A DNA stretch of 54,897 bases. It comes from Candidatus Hydrogenedentota bacterium. Lineage in GTDB: Bacteria; Hydrogenedentota; Hydrogenedentia; Hydrogenedentales; JAJRTN01. Shown in pieces: positions 34,581 to 42,868 of the stretch. The stretch covers positions 1-54,897 of the forward strand of contig JAJRTN010000008.1 in assembly GCA_024278275.1 (NCBI GenBank). The letters run 5' to 3'. The number at the start of each line of letters is the position of its first letter. The stretch's first letter is position 1. The position numbers were made by a program, and so were the translations under genes. The notes beneath the pieces are model-generated. The model was not told where the DNA came from and did no database searches. It was given only the letters and a program-made list of their open reading frames with translations.

Positions 34581-36068
34581 ATGGGCAAGGTTTATCTCGT
34601 CGGCGCGGGTCCCGGCGACCCGGGGCTGTTGACGCTCCGGGGACGGGACTGCCTGGCCTGTGCGGAGGCCGTGGTTTACGATGCCCTCGTGGACCCGGCG
34701 TTTCTGGCCTTCGCGCCGCGGGCCGAAACCGTTTACGCGGGCAAGGAAGCGAGCCGCCACAGCCTCCCCCAGGCGGATATCAACCGCATTCTCATCAGCT
34801 TGGCCCGCCGCCATGCCGTGGTGGTGCGGTTGAAGGGGGGCGACCCCTTTGTCTTCGGCCGGGGCGGAGAAGAAGCGGCGGCATTGGTCGAAGCGGGGAT
34901 CCCCTACGAAGTGGTGCCGGGTGTCACGGCGGGCATCGCCGCACCCGCCTACGCGGGCATTCCCCTGACGCGGCGCGGGTTGGCCTCCACCCTGTCGTTC
35001 ATCGCGGGTCACACACGGGACAATGACAAGCCCTTCGATATCCCGGCCATGGTGGCCTCGGGGACGCTGGTTTTCTACATGGGCGTGCGCAACATGCCCC
35101 GCATCGTGACGGCGGTCCTCGCCATGGGCCGTTCGCCGGAAACCCCGGCGGCCGTCATCGAGTGGGGTACGCTGGCGCGGCAGCGCACCATCGTGGGCAC
35201 CTTGAGCGACCTTCATGCCCGCTGCGTGGCGGCGGCCGTGGAGGCGCCCGCCCTCATCGTGGTGGGCGAAACCGTGGCCCTCCGCGAGAACCTGGCCTGG
35301 TTCGAGGCACGGCCACTCCATGGCCTGCGCATCGCCGTGACCCATACCACGCAGCGCCGGGGCGCGCTGGAACGCCGCCTCACGGATTTGGGCGCGGAGG
35401 TGTTTTCCTTCCCCACCCTGACCATCGAGCCGGTAGCGGACAGCGCCATGGATTTCACGCCGGGCGAGTATGACTGGGTCGTTTTGACCAGCGTGAACAG
35501 CGCGGACCTCCTCTTCGAGGGCCTTGCGCGCCGCGGGCAGGATGCGCGGGCGCTGGCGGGCGTGCGCTTGTGCGCCGTGGGAAATGCCGCGGTGGACGCC
35601 ATAGAGCGCCGCTTTCTGCACGTGGACGCCGTGGCACCGGGCTACCGGCCCCACGAAGTATTGGCCGCCATGGGGCCCCTCCGGGACAAGCGGGTTCTCC
35701 TGCCCCGTGCCGATATCACCCGTTCTTCCCTGGCCGCGGCCCTGCGCGAGGCCGGCGCGCGCGTCACCGAGGTGGCGGCGTGCGAGACGCGCCCCCGAAC
35801 ACCGGACGCCGAAGCCCTGGCGGCTCTTCGCGACTTTTCGCCCGAGGTGGTGGTGTTTACCAATGCCACGGCGGCGGCGAACTTTGCCCGTGTGGCAGGC
35901 GATACCGTGGCCCCGGAAACGGTTTTTGCTTCCATCGGACCGGTAACCACGCAGGCAGCCAGGTCCGCCGGGCTGGCCATCGCCATCGAACCGGCACGCC
36001 ACGACCTCCCCAATCTAGTCGAAGCCATTTGCGCTTGGCGGGCAAAGAGCGTACAACGTGATTCCTGA
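34581..36068 (+). CDS. cobA-hemD: Fused uroporphyrinogen-III C-methyltransferase / uroporphyrinogen-III synthase
   Basis: 495 residues. Residues 1-~245 are the SAM-dependent methyltransferase (CobA/SUMT) that makes precorrin-2: VYLVGAGPGDPGLLTLRG, VVRLKGGDPFVFGRGGEE, VVPGVTAGIAAPAYAGIPLT. Residues ~255-495 are uroporphyrinogen-III synthase (HemD), with WVVLTSVNSADLLFEGLA and VVFTNATAAANFARV. The fusion performs two successive steps leading to siroheme, cobalamin or the alternative heme route. Such fusions are known in Firmicutes and other groups. Here it stands alone, without hemC, hemB or precorrin-2 dehydrogenase genes beside it. The start lacks a textbook ribosome-binding site (AGAGAGGCTGAG is about 12 nt away). 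Confidence 0.92.
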   Translation: MGKVYLVGAGPGDPGLLTLRGRDCLACAEAVVYDALVDPAFLAFAPRAETVYAGKEASRHSLPQADINRILISLARRHAVVVRLKGGDPFVFGRGGEEAAALVEAGIPYEVVPGVTAGIAAPAYAGIPLTRRGLASTLSFIAGHTRDNDKPFDIPAMVASGTLVFYMGVRNMPRIVTAVLAMGRSPETPAAVIEWGTLARQRTIVGTLSDLHARCVAAAVEAPALIVVGETVALRENLAWFEARPLHGLRIAVTHTTQRRGALERRLTDLGAEVFSFPTLTIEPVADSAMDFTPGEYDWVVLTSVNSADLLFEGLARRGQDARALAGVRLCAVGNAAVDAIERRFLHVDAVAPGYRPHEVLAAMGPLRDKRVLLPRADITRSSLAAALREAGARVTEVAACETRPRTPDAEALAALRDFSPEVVVFTNATAAANFARVAGDTVAPETVFASIGPVTTQAARSAGLAIAIEPARHDLPNLVEAICAWRAKSVQRDS

Positions 36069-36158
36069 GCATAGGCTCCCTGTCCCGTCAGCAACATGGG
36101 AATCTTCGAAGACCCGTCGGATTTTCCACGATAAGCGCAACGAGATCACCCGTTTCGC

Positions 36159-36164
36159 TATAAT
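36159..36164 (+). promoter_or_regulatory. TATAAT -10 element before the Schlafen/AlbA-type regulator
   Basis: A perfect TATAAT sits 119 bases before the next start codon. No matching -35 is seen, so promoter status is tentative. Confidence 0.3.
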
Positions 36165-36282
36165 CGCCCGAAACCGACAGGCGATGGACCGCGATAGAGT
36201 CCGGACCGTTTTCCGACCCGCTCAAATCAATTGATGTGGAAGCGCTCGTGAGACGGGGTGTCGTTGAAGAAAAGAAAAAGAA

Positions 36283-37749
36283 ATGACCGGCTACCATCCA
36301 GAGGCATACCTGCACGGACTTGTGCGCGAATTGTGTGCCTTGCCACACGAGACCGAGTGGGCTGAATTCAAACACAACAACAGCGATCCGCAAACCATTG
36401 GCGAGTATCTGTCGGCCTTGTCCAATGCGGCCGCTCTGAACGGCAAAGCCTCGGCCTACCTTGTTTGGGGGATTGAAGATACTACCCATGAAATCGCGGG
36501 CACGGCGTTCTCTCCCCGTGAAGCCAAGAAAGGCAATGAGCCGCTGGAAACATGGCTTCTCCAGGGCCTCACCCCCAAGGTGGATTTTCGCTTCTATGAG
36601 CTGACGGTGCATGATCGGCGTGTTGTTCTATTGGAGATCGGGCGAGCCTTTCGTCACCCCGTTCGGTTTCGAAGTATGGCCTATGTTCGGGTAGGCCCGG
36701 TCAAGAAACCGCTCAAGGAGGCTCCGGAACGAGAGCGCGCGTTATGGCGCATCCTTGATGTAACGCCATTCGAAGAACATGTTGCGGCAGAGCATGTTAG
36801 TTCGGACAAAGTGCTTCGTCTTCTGGATTACCCGGCCTATTTCGACCTGTTGGAACAGCCGCTTCCGGCGGACCGCGATGGTATTTTGGCGGCGTTCGTG
36901 GATGACTGCCTGCTCCGCCGTTGCGAGGCTGGTGGGTGGGACATTACGAACCTGGGGGCCTTGCTGTTCGCTAAGAACCTGGGACACTTTAGTGGCCTCA
37001 AGCGGAAGGCCATGCGCGTGGTTCATTACAGAGGCGCCGGGCGCATGGACGCCCTGAAGGAGCACGAGGAAACCAGGGGCTACGCCAGTGGGTTTGAAGG
37101 ACTTGTCGCATACATCAATAGTCAGATCCCGTCAAACGAAGTCATCGGGCAGGCATTTCGAAAAACGGTGCCCATGTTCCCCGAACCTGCCGTGCGTGAA
37201 TTGGTGGCCAATGCGCTTATTCATCAGGATTTTTTCGTTGGCGGCGCGGGACCCATGGTAGAGATATTCGATGAAAGAATGGAGATTACCAATCCCGGTG
37301 AACCTTTGGTAGATACGCTGAGGTTTGTCGATACGCCCCCCAAATCCCGCAATGACGCTCTCGCATCGTTGATGCGCCGATTCCGCATTTGTGAAGAGCG
37401 GGGTAGCGGAATTGACAAGGTGGTTGCATCAATTGAAGCCTTCCAACTTCCGGCACCGATTTTTGAAGCCCCCGAAGGTTTCACAAGGACCGTCCTGTTC
37501 GCTCACCGGCCCCTGTCGGAGATGGACAAGGAAGATCGTGTGCGGGCCTGCTACCTTCATGCGTGCCTGAAGCACGTAACGCGGGGCTACCTTACCAACG
37601 CCTCTCTGCGCGAACGGTTTGGGGTGGAGGAGAAGAATAAAGCGGCGGTTTCCAGGTATATCCGGGAGGCCGTCGATGCCGGAAAGATCCGTGCCTACGA
37701 CAAGACGGCTGGAAAAAAGATGATGAAATATGTCCCCCACTGGGCATGA
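36283..37749 (+). CDS. Schlafen/AlbA_2-domain putative transcriptional regulator (RecG-related HATPase type)
   Basis: 488 residues. Residues ~15-150 are the AlbA_2 (Schlafen-like) putative nucleic-acid-binding domain (ETEWAEFKHNNSDPQ, NAAALNGKASAYLVWGI). The middle and C-terminal parts match the HATPase_c_4 group often labelled RecG-like regulator, with FPEPAVRELVANALIHQD and ERGSGIDKV; a helix-turn-helix may lie in the last 90 residues. Function is unproven in this family; roles in gene control or defence have been suggested. Base composition is visibly less GC-rich than its neighbours and both flanks are AT-rich, hinting at acquisition by transfer. The start is preceded only by an A-rich stretch (GAAGAAAAG). 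Confidence 0.82.
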   Translation: MTGYHPEAYLHGLVRELCALPHETEWAEFKHNNSDPQTIGEYLSALSNAAALNGKASAYLVWGIEDTTHEIAGTAFSPREAKKGNEPLETWLLQGLTPKVDFRFYELTVHDRRVVLLEIGRAFRHPVRFRSMAYVRVGPVKKPLKEAPERERALWRILDVTPFEEHVAAEHVSSDKVLRLLDYPAYFDLLEQPLPADRDGILAAFVDDCLLRRCEAGGWDITNLGALLFAKNLGHFSGLKRKAMRVVHYRGAGRMDALKEHEETRGYASGFEGLVAYINSQIPSNEVIGQAFRKTVPMFPEPAVRELVANALIHQDFFVGGAGPMVEIFDERMEITNPGEPLVDTLRFVDTPPKSRNDALASLMRRFRICEERGSGIDKVVASIEAFQLPAPIFEAPEGFTRTVLFAHRPLSEMDKEDRVRACYLHACLKHVTRGYLTNASLRERFGVEEKNKAAVSRYIREAVDAGKIRAYDKTAGKKMMKYVPHWA

Positions 37750-37824
37750 TGTTTTAATTGACAGGTATATGGCTGAGACGCATTATCGCGACGTGCTTGA
37801 ATTGTAACTCATTTTATTAAAACA
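37750..37824. repeat. AT-rich segment bounded by a 9-bp inverted repeat
   Basis: TGTTTTAAT (37750-37758) and ATTAAAACA (37816-37824) are perfect complements 57 bases apart, immediately after the Schlafen-like gene. The enclosed DNA is AT-rich, unlike the rest of the window. It might be a terminator region or the scar of an insertion. Confidence 0.4.
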
Positions 37825-37995
37825 GGTTAGAGAAGCCTTGTTTGATTGACGGGTAATTGACAGCCTCTCGGGCCGGGATGTTTGTTTCTGTCGGTTTGCA
37901 GATGCCGCAAAAAAGTGAATGCCGGACAGATGTAAAGGTTCCAACATGGCCCCAAGGCATATCAACAGCAACACAAAGCGGAAGGACAACGAAAC

Positions 37996-39033
37996 ATGAC
38001 GGTACGAATCGGATTCATCGGCGCGGGCGGAAACTCGAACTGGCACATGGACAGCCTGGCCGAGGTGGCGGACGCGAAGGTGGTGGCGGTGTGCGACCTG
38101 GACCCGGCGAAGGCCAAGACCACCGCGGAGAAGTGGGGCGCCAAGGCCCACACAAGCCACAAGGAGCTGTTGGCGGAAAATGAACTGGATTGCTGCTACA
38201 TCTGTATTCCACCCCACCAGCACGGGGAACCGGAAATTGACGTGATCCAGAAAGGGTTGCCCTTTTTCGTGGAAAAGCCCCTCGCCCTGCGCATGGAACT
38301 GGCCGAGGATATCCTGGAGCGCATCGAGAAGCGCGGGATCAATACCTGCGTGGGATACCAGATCCGCTATCTCGATATTTGTGACCGGGCGCGGAAGATG
38401 CTCGAAGGCCGGCAGATCAACGCGGTACACGCCCATTACACCGGCGGTTGTGTCGGCGGCTGGTACACCCGCCTGGCCCTCTCGGGCGGGCAAATCACCG
38501 AGCAGGCCACCCACCTTGTCGATCTCATGCGCTTTATCCTGGGCGACGTGGAATGGATCGCGGCGGCGAAACGGACGGGCGCGGTGGTGACGGAAGATAC
38601 CCTGGACGGAACAACCCTCGGCAAGGGTTCGGTGTCGAGCGAAGCGGCGGGGCTCCAACTGCACGACTACAACATCTGGGACGCCACGGCCATGCTGATG
38701 CAGTTTGAATCGGGCGTGCCCGCCACCTTCATCTGTTCCTGCCAGGCCCCTTACCAGTGGGATGTAATGTTCGACATTTGGACCACCGAGTTCCGCCTCC
38801 GCCTGAGCTTCGGCGGAATGGAAATCATCCACGTGGTGGACGGTGAACTGAAAACGGAAAAGATGGAGGCCGTGGCACCGAAGGGTATTGACGCCACTTT
38901 CGTGGACGCCGTGAAGACCGGCGATTTCTCGCAGGTACGAAGCCATTACAGGGACGCCATGGAGAGCCTCCGCGTGACCCTCACGGCGGCGGAGGCCGCG
39001 GTGAAGGGAGGCGTGTTGTCCGTGCGGGGGTAG
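37996..39033 (+). CDS. Cytoplasmic Gfo/Idh/MocA-family oxidoreductase
   Basis: 345 residues, no signal peptide. The Rossmann nucleotide-binding start is VRIGFIGAGGNSNWH. The family EKP motif lies in FFVEKPLALRMEL, and the substrate-domain motif is GGQITEQATHLVDLMRF. It should oxidise or epimerise a sugar, inositol or similar polyol with NAD(P). AAGGAC sits about 9 nt before the ATG. It is a monocistronic-looking gene between the Schlafen-like regulator and the cell-wall cluster, so the pathway is not revealed. Confidence 0.9.
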   Translation: MTVRIGFIGAGGNSNWHMDSLAEVADAKVVAVCDLDPAKAKTTAEKWGAKAHTSHKELLAENELDCCYICIPPHQHGEPEIDVIQKGLPFFVEKPLALRMELAEDILERIEKRGINTCVGYQIRYLDICDRARKMLEGRQINAVHAHYTGGCVGGWYTRLALSGGQITEQATHLVDLMRFILGDVEWIAAAKRTGAVVTEDTLDGTTLGKGSVSSEAAGLQLHDYNIWDATAMLMQFESGVPATFICSCQAPYQWDVMFDIWTTEFRLRLSFGGMEIIHVVDGELKTEKMEAVAPKGIDATFVDAVKTGDFSQVRSHYRDAMESLRVTLTAAEAAVKGGVLSVRG

Positions 39034-39109
39034 TGCGCGGCGTCGGCGAAGGGCTTTTGTGGACGGAGTCCCCTTTTCCCGGAGGGGGCTTTTCCCTTTC
39101 GTTCGCTCC

Positions 39110-39138
39110 TTTCGCTGGTGGTCCTTTTCTGCTATACT
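39110..39138 (+). promoter_or_regulatory. Putative promoter of the murC-ftsQ operon
   Basis: TGCTATACT (-10 TATACT at 39133-39138) with TTTCGC 17 nt upstream. A start near 39145 leaves about 35 nt before the GTG of murC. Confidence 0.45.
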
Positions 39139-39179
39139 GCGCTCCAACCACAATATATTGTATTCTCAGGAGTTGAGCC

Positions 39180-40613
39180 GTGGAAGGTCTGAGGCGAAAG
39201 GTGCATTTTGTCGGCGCCGGGGGCATCGGCATGAGCGGGCTGGCGGAAATCCTGCTCAATCTTGGCTACGAGGTCTCCGGCTCGGACCTGTGCGCCTCGG
39301 ACATCACCCGGCGGCTGGAAGACTACGGCCTTTGTTTCCACGAGGGGCACGACGCGGCCCACCTGGGCAACGCGGGGATCGTGGTGGTGTCGGCGGCGGT
39401 GGGCGATGACAACCCGGAGGTGGTGGCGGCGCGGGCGCGGGGCATCCCGGTGATCCACCGCAGCGAGATGCTGGCCGACCTGATGCGGCTGAAGCCCAAC
39501 GCGGTGGCCGTGGGCGGCACACATGGCAAGACCACGACCACCTCCATGATCAGCGCCTTCCTGGACCGGGCGAACATTGGCGCCACGAGTATCATCGGGG
39601 GCATCCTCCACCGCAGCGGCACGAACGCCCGATGGGGCACGGGCGACTACCTGGTGGCGGAGGCCGACGAGCATGACGGCTCGTTCCTTCGGCTCCACCC
39701 GACCATCGCGGTGGTGACGAACATTGACGCGGAACACCTGGAGTACTATGGCACCATCGACCGCATCAAACGTGCTTTCACGGAGTTCTGCAATGGCGTG
39801 CCCTTCTATGGCCATGCCATCGTCTGTGGCGACGACCCGAACGTGCGGGACATCCTGCCCGACATAGAGAGTGTCTGCCTCACCTATGGCCTCGGGGAAG
39901 GATGCTCCCTCCGCGCCGAGAACATGACGCTCACTTCGATTCGGCCGGACAGCGGCGTGGCGGAACGCCTTCGCGGACTTCGCACCCGCTTTGATGTTAT
40001 CTGCGAGGATGACCGCTTGTCACGCACGGGACGGCTGGGGGCCATCGAGATTGCCGCACTGGGGGAGAACAATGTGCGCAACGCCCTGGCGGCCTGTGCC
40101 GTGGGGCTGTGCCTGGGAATGCGCTTCAGCCTCGTGGCGGACGGTTTGCGCCTTTTCGACGGGGTGCGACGGCGGATGCAGGTTCGCGGCGAGCGGCGCG
40201 GGGTGACCGTGATGGAGGACTATGCCCACCATCCCACGGAGATCGCCAGTACCGTTGAAGCGATACGCCGTGTGACGCCCACGCGCCTTATCTGCGTATT
40301 TCAGCCCCACCTCTATAGCCGGACCAAGTTCTTCTGTGATGATTTCGCCCGCGTACTCTGCACCGTGGATCGCGCCATCGTGACCGACATTTACCCGGCG
40401 CGCGAAATGCCAATGAAAGGGGTGGACTCGGGCCTCATCGTCGACGCGGCCCGGGAACTGGGCGAGGGACGGGTTGAACTGGTGAAGGACATGAACCACG
40501 TGCCGGACATGCTGGCCCCGGACCTGGAGCAAGGTGACGTGGTCCTCGTCCTCGGCGCCGGAAGCATCAACCGCATCGCGGCCCCCCTCCTGGAGTCGCT
40601 CGGGGGCGGATGA
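39180..40613 (+). CDS. murC: UDP-N-acetylmuramate--L-alanine ligase
   Basis: 477 residues, full length for MurC, which adds L-alanine to UDP-MurNAc in the cytoplasm as the first peptide step of peptidoglycan synthesis. Motifs are HFVGAGGIGMSGLAE at the N-terminus, the ATP loop GGTHGKTTT (112-120), EADEHDGSF, the central-domain AALGENNVRNALAA and the C-terminal DYAHHPTEI. The GTG start at 39180 has CAGGAG about 8 nt upstream. It overlaps ftsQ by 4 nt (ATGA), showing coupling. Its presence indicates a conventional cell wall. Confidence 0.97.
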   Translation: MEGLRRKVHFVGAGGIGMSGLAEILLNLGYEVSGSDLCASDITRRLEDYGLCFHEGHDAAHLGNAGIVVVSAAVGDDNPEVVAARARGIPVIHRSEMLADLMRLKPNAVAVGGTHGKTTTTSMISAFLDRANIGATSIIGGILHRSGTNARWGTGDYLVAEADEHDGSFLRLHPTIAVVTNIDAEHLEYYGTIDRIKRAFTEFCNGVPFYGHAIVCGDDPNVRDILPDIESVCLTYGLGEGCSLRAENMTLTSIRPDSGVAERLRGLRTRFDVICEDDRLSRTGRLGAIEIAALGENNVRNALAACAVGLCLGMRFSLVADGLRLFDGVRRRMQVRGERRGVTVMEDYAHHPTEIASTVEAIRRVTPTRLICVFQPHLYSRTKFFCDDFARVLCTVDRAIVTDIYPAREMPMKGVDSGLIVDAARELGEGRVELVKDMNHVPDMLAPDLEQGDVVLVLGAGSINRIAAPLLESLGGG

Positions 40614-41398
40614 TGCCCCAACCGGCCCTGACATACCAACAGCGCCGCAGGCCCCCGCGCCGGCGTTCCCGGTCATGGTTTTACCTTGCCGAGGCCCTTA
40701 TCTGCATCGTGCTGTTGGGCGGTTTCGCCTACGGAATCGTTCATTATGTGACCCGGTCGCCCACCTTCAGGGTGCGGGAGATCGTCGTGGATGGGGCCAA
40801 TGTCCTGCGGGAAGAGCATATTTGCGCGGTGGCCAGGGTGACGAGCGACGACAACCTCATGTTGTCCGATGTAAACGCCATTCAGCAGCGTGTGCAACGC
40901 CTGCCTTACGTGCGCTTTTGTGAAGTGCGCCGCGCGCCGCCCCATACCCTCATTATCCGTATTGAGGAACGTGTTCCCGAAGCGGCGGTTTTCACCAACG
41001 GCCGCCTCTACGAAATTGACGCGGAGGGCTTTGTCCTACGGGAGTTGGATCCCCTGGCCGACCATGTGGGCCCCCTCATCACCAACGTGCCCGGCCTGGG
41101 GGTGCCCGAGCCGGGCCGGCCCCTGAAGGCGGATGCGCTCACCGAAGCGCTGCGCGTTTGGCGGGCCGTGGCGGATACGAGTCTGCTCGAGGCGCTGACC
41201 ATCTCCGAAATCTCCGCGCCCGACACGCGGAAGATTTCCATGTTTTGCGACGAACTCCCCTATGAAATCCGCTGGGGCCGGGGGGACTACGCCATGCAGG
41301 CCGCGCGGTTTGAGACGCTGTGGGAAAACCAGGGCGGCGATCTGCCGTGCAGGGAATACCTGGATCTCCGCTTCGAGGGCGACCTGGTGTGCAAATAA
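40610..41398 (+). CDS. ftsQ: Cell division protein FtsQ/DivIB
   Basis: 262 residues: a basic cytoplasmic N-terminus rich in Arg, one membrane helix (LAEALICIVLLGGFAYGIV), a POTRA domain beginning FRVREIVVDGANVLREEHI, and the beta domain with LPYVRFCEVRRAPPHTLIIRIEERVPEA. FtsQ links early and late parts of the divisome across the inner membrane. It overlaps murC by 4 nt. ftsZ starts 207 bases downstream; in most bacteria ftsA lies between them, but not here. Confidence 0.93.
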   Translation: MMPQPALTYQQRRRPPRRRSRSWFYLAEALICIVLLGGFAYGIVHYVTRSPTFRVREIVVDGANVLREEHICAVARVTSDDNLMLSDVNAIQQRVQRLPYVRFCEVRRAPPHTLIIRIEERVPEAAVFTNGRLYEIDAEGFVLRELDPLADHVGPLITNVPGLGVPEPGRPLKADALTEALRVWRAVADTSLLEALTISEISAPDTRKISMFCDELPYEIRWGRGDYAMQAARFETLWENQGGDLPCREYLDLRFEGDLVCK

Positions 41399-41490
41399 GG
41401 AGCGGGGATGAACCCATGGGACGAACAGGAGCGATGGGACCAATAGGATACGGTGAAGCTCACGCCTCTGTCTGATAAGATCCTCCATTC

Positions 41491-41540
41491 CGCAAATGCT
41501 TTACGTTCTGTGGTTTGCGGCCCATGGCGGGTGATACTAT
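41491..41540 (+). promoter_or_regulatory. CGCAAATG motif and -10-like element upstream of ftsZ
   Basis: CGCAAATG (41491-41498) is followed by GTGATACTAT (-10 TACTAT at 41535-41540), the same ~44-nt offset seen before the PilZ gene. It would let ftsZ be transcribed separately from murC-ftsQ with a leader of about 60 nt. Confidence 0.4.
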
Positions 41541-41605
41541 GAGTACGGGCCCGGTGGCGGCGCCGGCGCCCAAACGCCCGCAAGACAGCTTCAGGAGCCT
41601 GTTTC

Positions 41606-42868
41606 ATGAATATCGGCATGTCGGACGAATTCCATACTTTCGACCAGCACGCGGTGATCAAGGTCTGCGGTATCGGCGGCGGCGGCGGAAACGCGGTGGG
41701 CCGCATGATTGAAGCCGGCATGTCGGACGTGGAGTTCATCACCATCAACACGGACGCCCAGGCCTTGCGCACTTCCCCGGCAGGCACCCGCCTCCAGATC
41801 GGCGTTGAAATGACCAACGGCCTGGGGTCGGGCGCGAAGCCCGAGGTGGGCAAATCCGCGGCGGAAGCAGATCGCGAGCGTATCCGGGAAATCATTCGCG
41901 GTGCCGACATGGTATTCCTCACCGCCGGGCTGGGGGGCGGCACGGGCACAGGCGCCAGCCCCATCGTGGCGGAGGAATCCAGCGCGGCGGGCGCCCTGAC
42001 GGTGGCCATCGTCACCTTGCCTTTCGACTTCGAGGGCAAGGAACGCATGGACAACGCGCTGAAAGGGCTTACCGAACTGGAAGACCACGTGGACACCCTC
42101 ATCGTGGTGCCCAACGACCGCGTGGCGGAACTCTGCCAGAGCAACATGTCGCTCCTTTCGGCTTTCGCCCATGCCGACGAGGTGCTCCACAACGGCGTGC
42201 GCGCCATTTCCGAGCTGATCACGGTGCCGGGTCTCATCAACCTCGATTTTGCCGACGTGCGCACCATCATGCAGGCCCGGGGCCGCGCACTCATGGGCAT
42301 CGGTGTGGCCGAAGGCGAAAACCGCGCTTCCCTGGCCGCGGAGGAGGCCATCGTCTGCCCCCTGCTTGAGCAGTCCAACATCAACGGTGCCAAGGGCGTC
42401 ATCGTAAACATCAAGGGGGGATGCGACATCGGCATGCGCGAAGTGCAGGCGGCGGTAACGGCGGTGAAGAAGGCCGCTCACCCCGAGGCGAATATCATTT
42501 TCGGCGCGGTGATCGACGAGGAGGAGCGGCCCGAACTCCAGGTGACGGTCATTGCCGCGGGCTTTCCCCGGGTCGCCCCCGGCACACAACCGGCCCCGGG
42601 GCAACCGGCCGAGACGCCCACGACCGTGACGCAATCGCCCCCGCCCGAGAAAAAAATCCCCGAGAAGAAATCCCCCGAGGCGCCAGGCCCCGCCGCGAAA
42701 GAGCCGGCACGGGAAGAACTGATACTCCCGACCACCGGGCAGGAAGAGCTGGAACTTTTCCCGCAACAGGAGCCGGCGCCGCCCGCGTCCGACATCGAGA
42801 CCGAAGAGGATTTGCGTTTACCCACCTTCCTTCGGGACCGCTGGAAAAGGAAAAAGAAAAGTGACTAA
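41606..42868 (+). CDS. ftsZ: Cell division GTPase FtsZ
   Basis: 420 residues. The tubulin-type GTP site is intact: GIGGGGGNAVGRM, the signature GLGGGTGTGASP (GGGTGTG at 110-116) and VVPNDR. After the globular domain (to ~residue 325) comes a Pro/Glu/Lys-rich linker and a conserved C-terminal peptide, DLRLPTFLRDRW, which normally binds FtsA, ZipA or other membrane tethers; a basic RKKKSD tail follows. FtsZ forms the division ring. AGGAG lies 8 nt before the ATG. Its end overlaps pilT by 8 nt. Confidence 0.97.
   Translation: MNIGMSDEFHTFDQHAVIKVCGIGGGGGNAVGRMIEAGMSDVEFITINTDAQALRTSPAGTRLQIGVEMTNGLGSGAKPEVGKSAAEADRERIREIIRGADMVFLTAGLGGGTGTGASPIVAEESSAAGALTVAIVTLPFDFEGKERMDNALKGLTELEDHVDTLIVVPNDRVAELCQSNMSLLSAFAHADEVLHNGVRAISELITVPGLINLDFADVRTIMQARGRALMGIGVAEGENRASLAAEEAIVCPLLEQSNINGAKGVIVNIKGGCDIGMREVQAAVTAVKKAAHPEANIIFGAVIDEEERPELQVTVIAAGFPRVAPGTQPAPGQPAETPTTVTQSPPPEKKIPEKKSPEAPGPAAKEPAREELILPTTGQEELELFPQQEPAPPASDIETEEDLRLPTFLRDRWKRKKKSD

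Noticed and set aside
36075-36282. Possible gene remnant upstream of the Schlafen-like gene
   Set aside because: Short frames (for example one ending VRRGVVEEKKKK) look protein-like for some 40 residues, but stops occur in every frame and no family is recognised.
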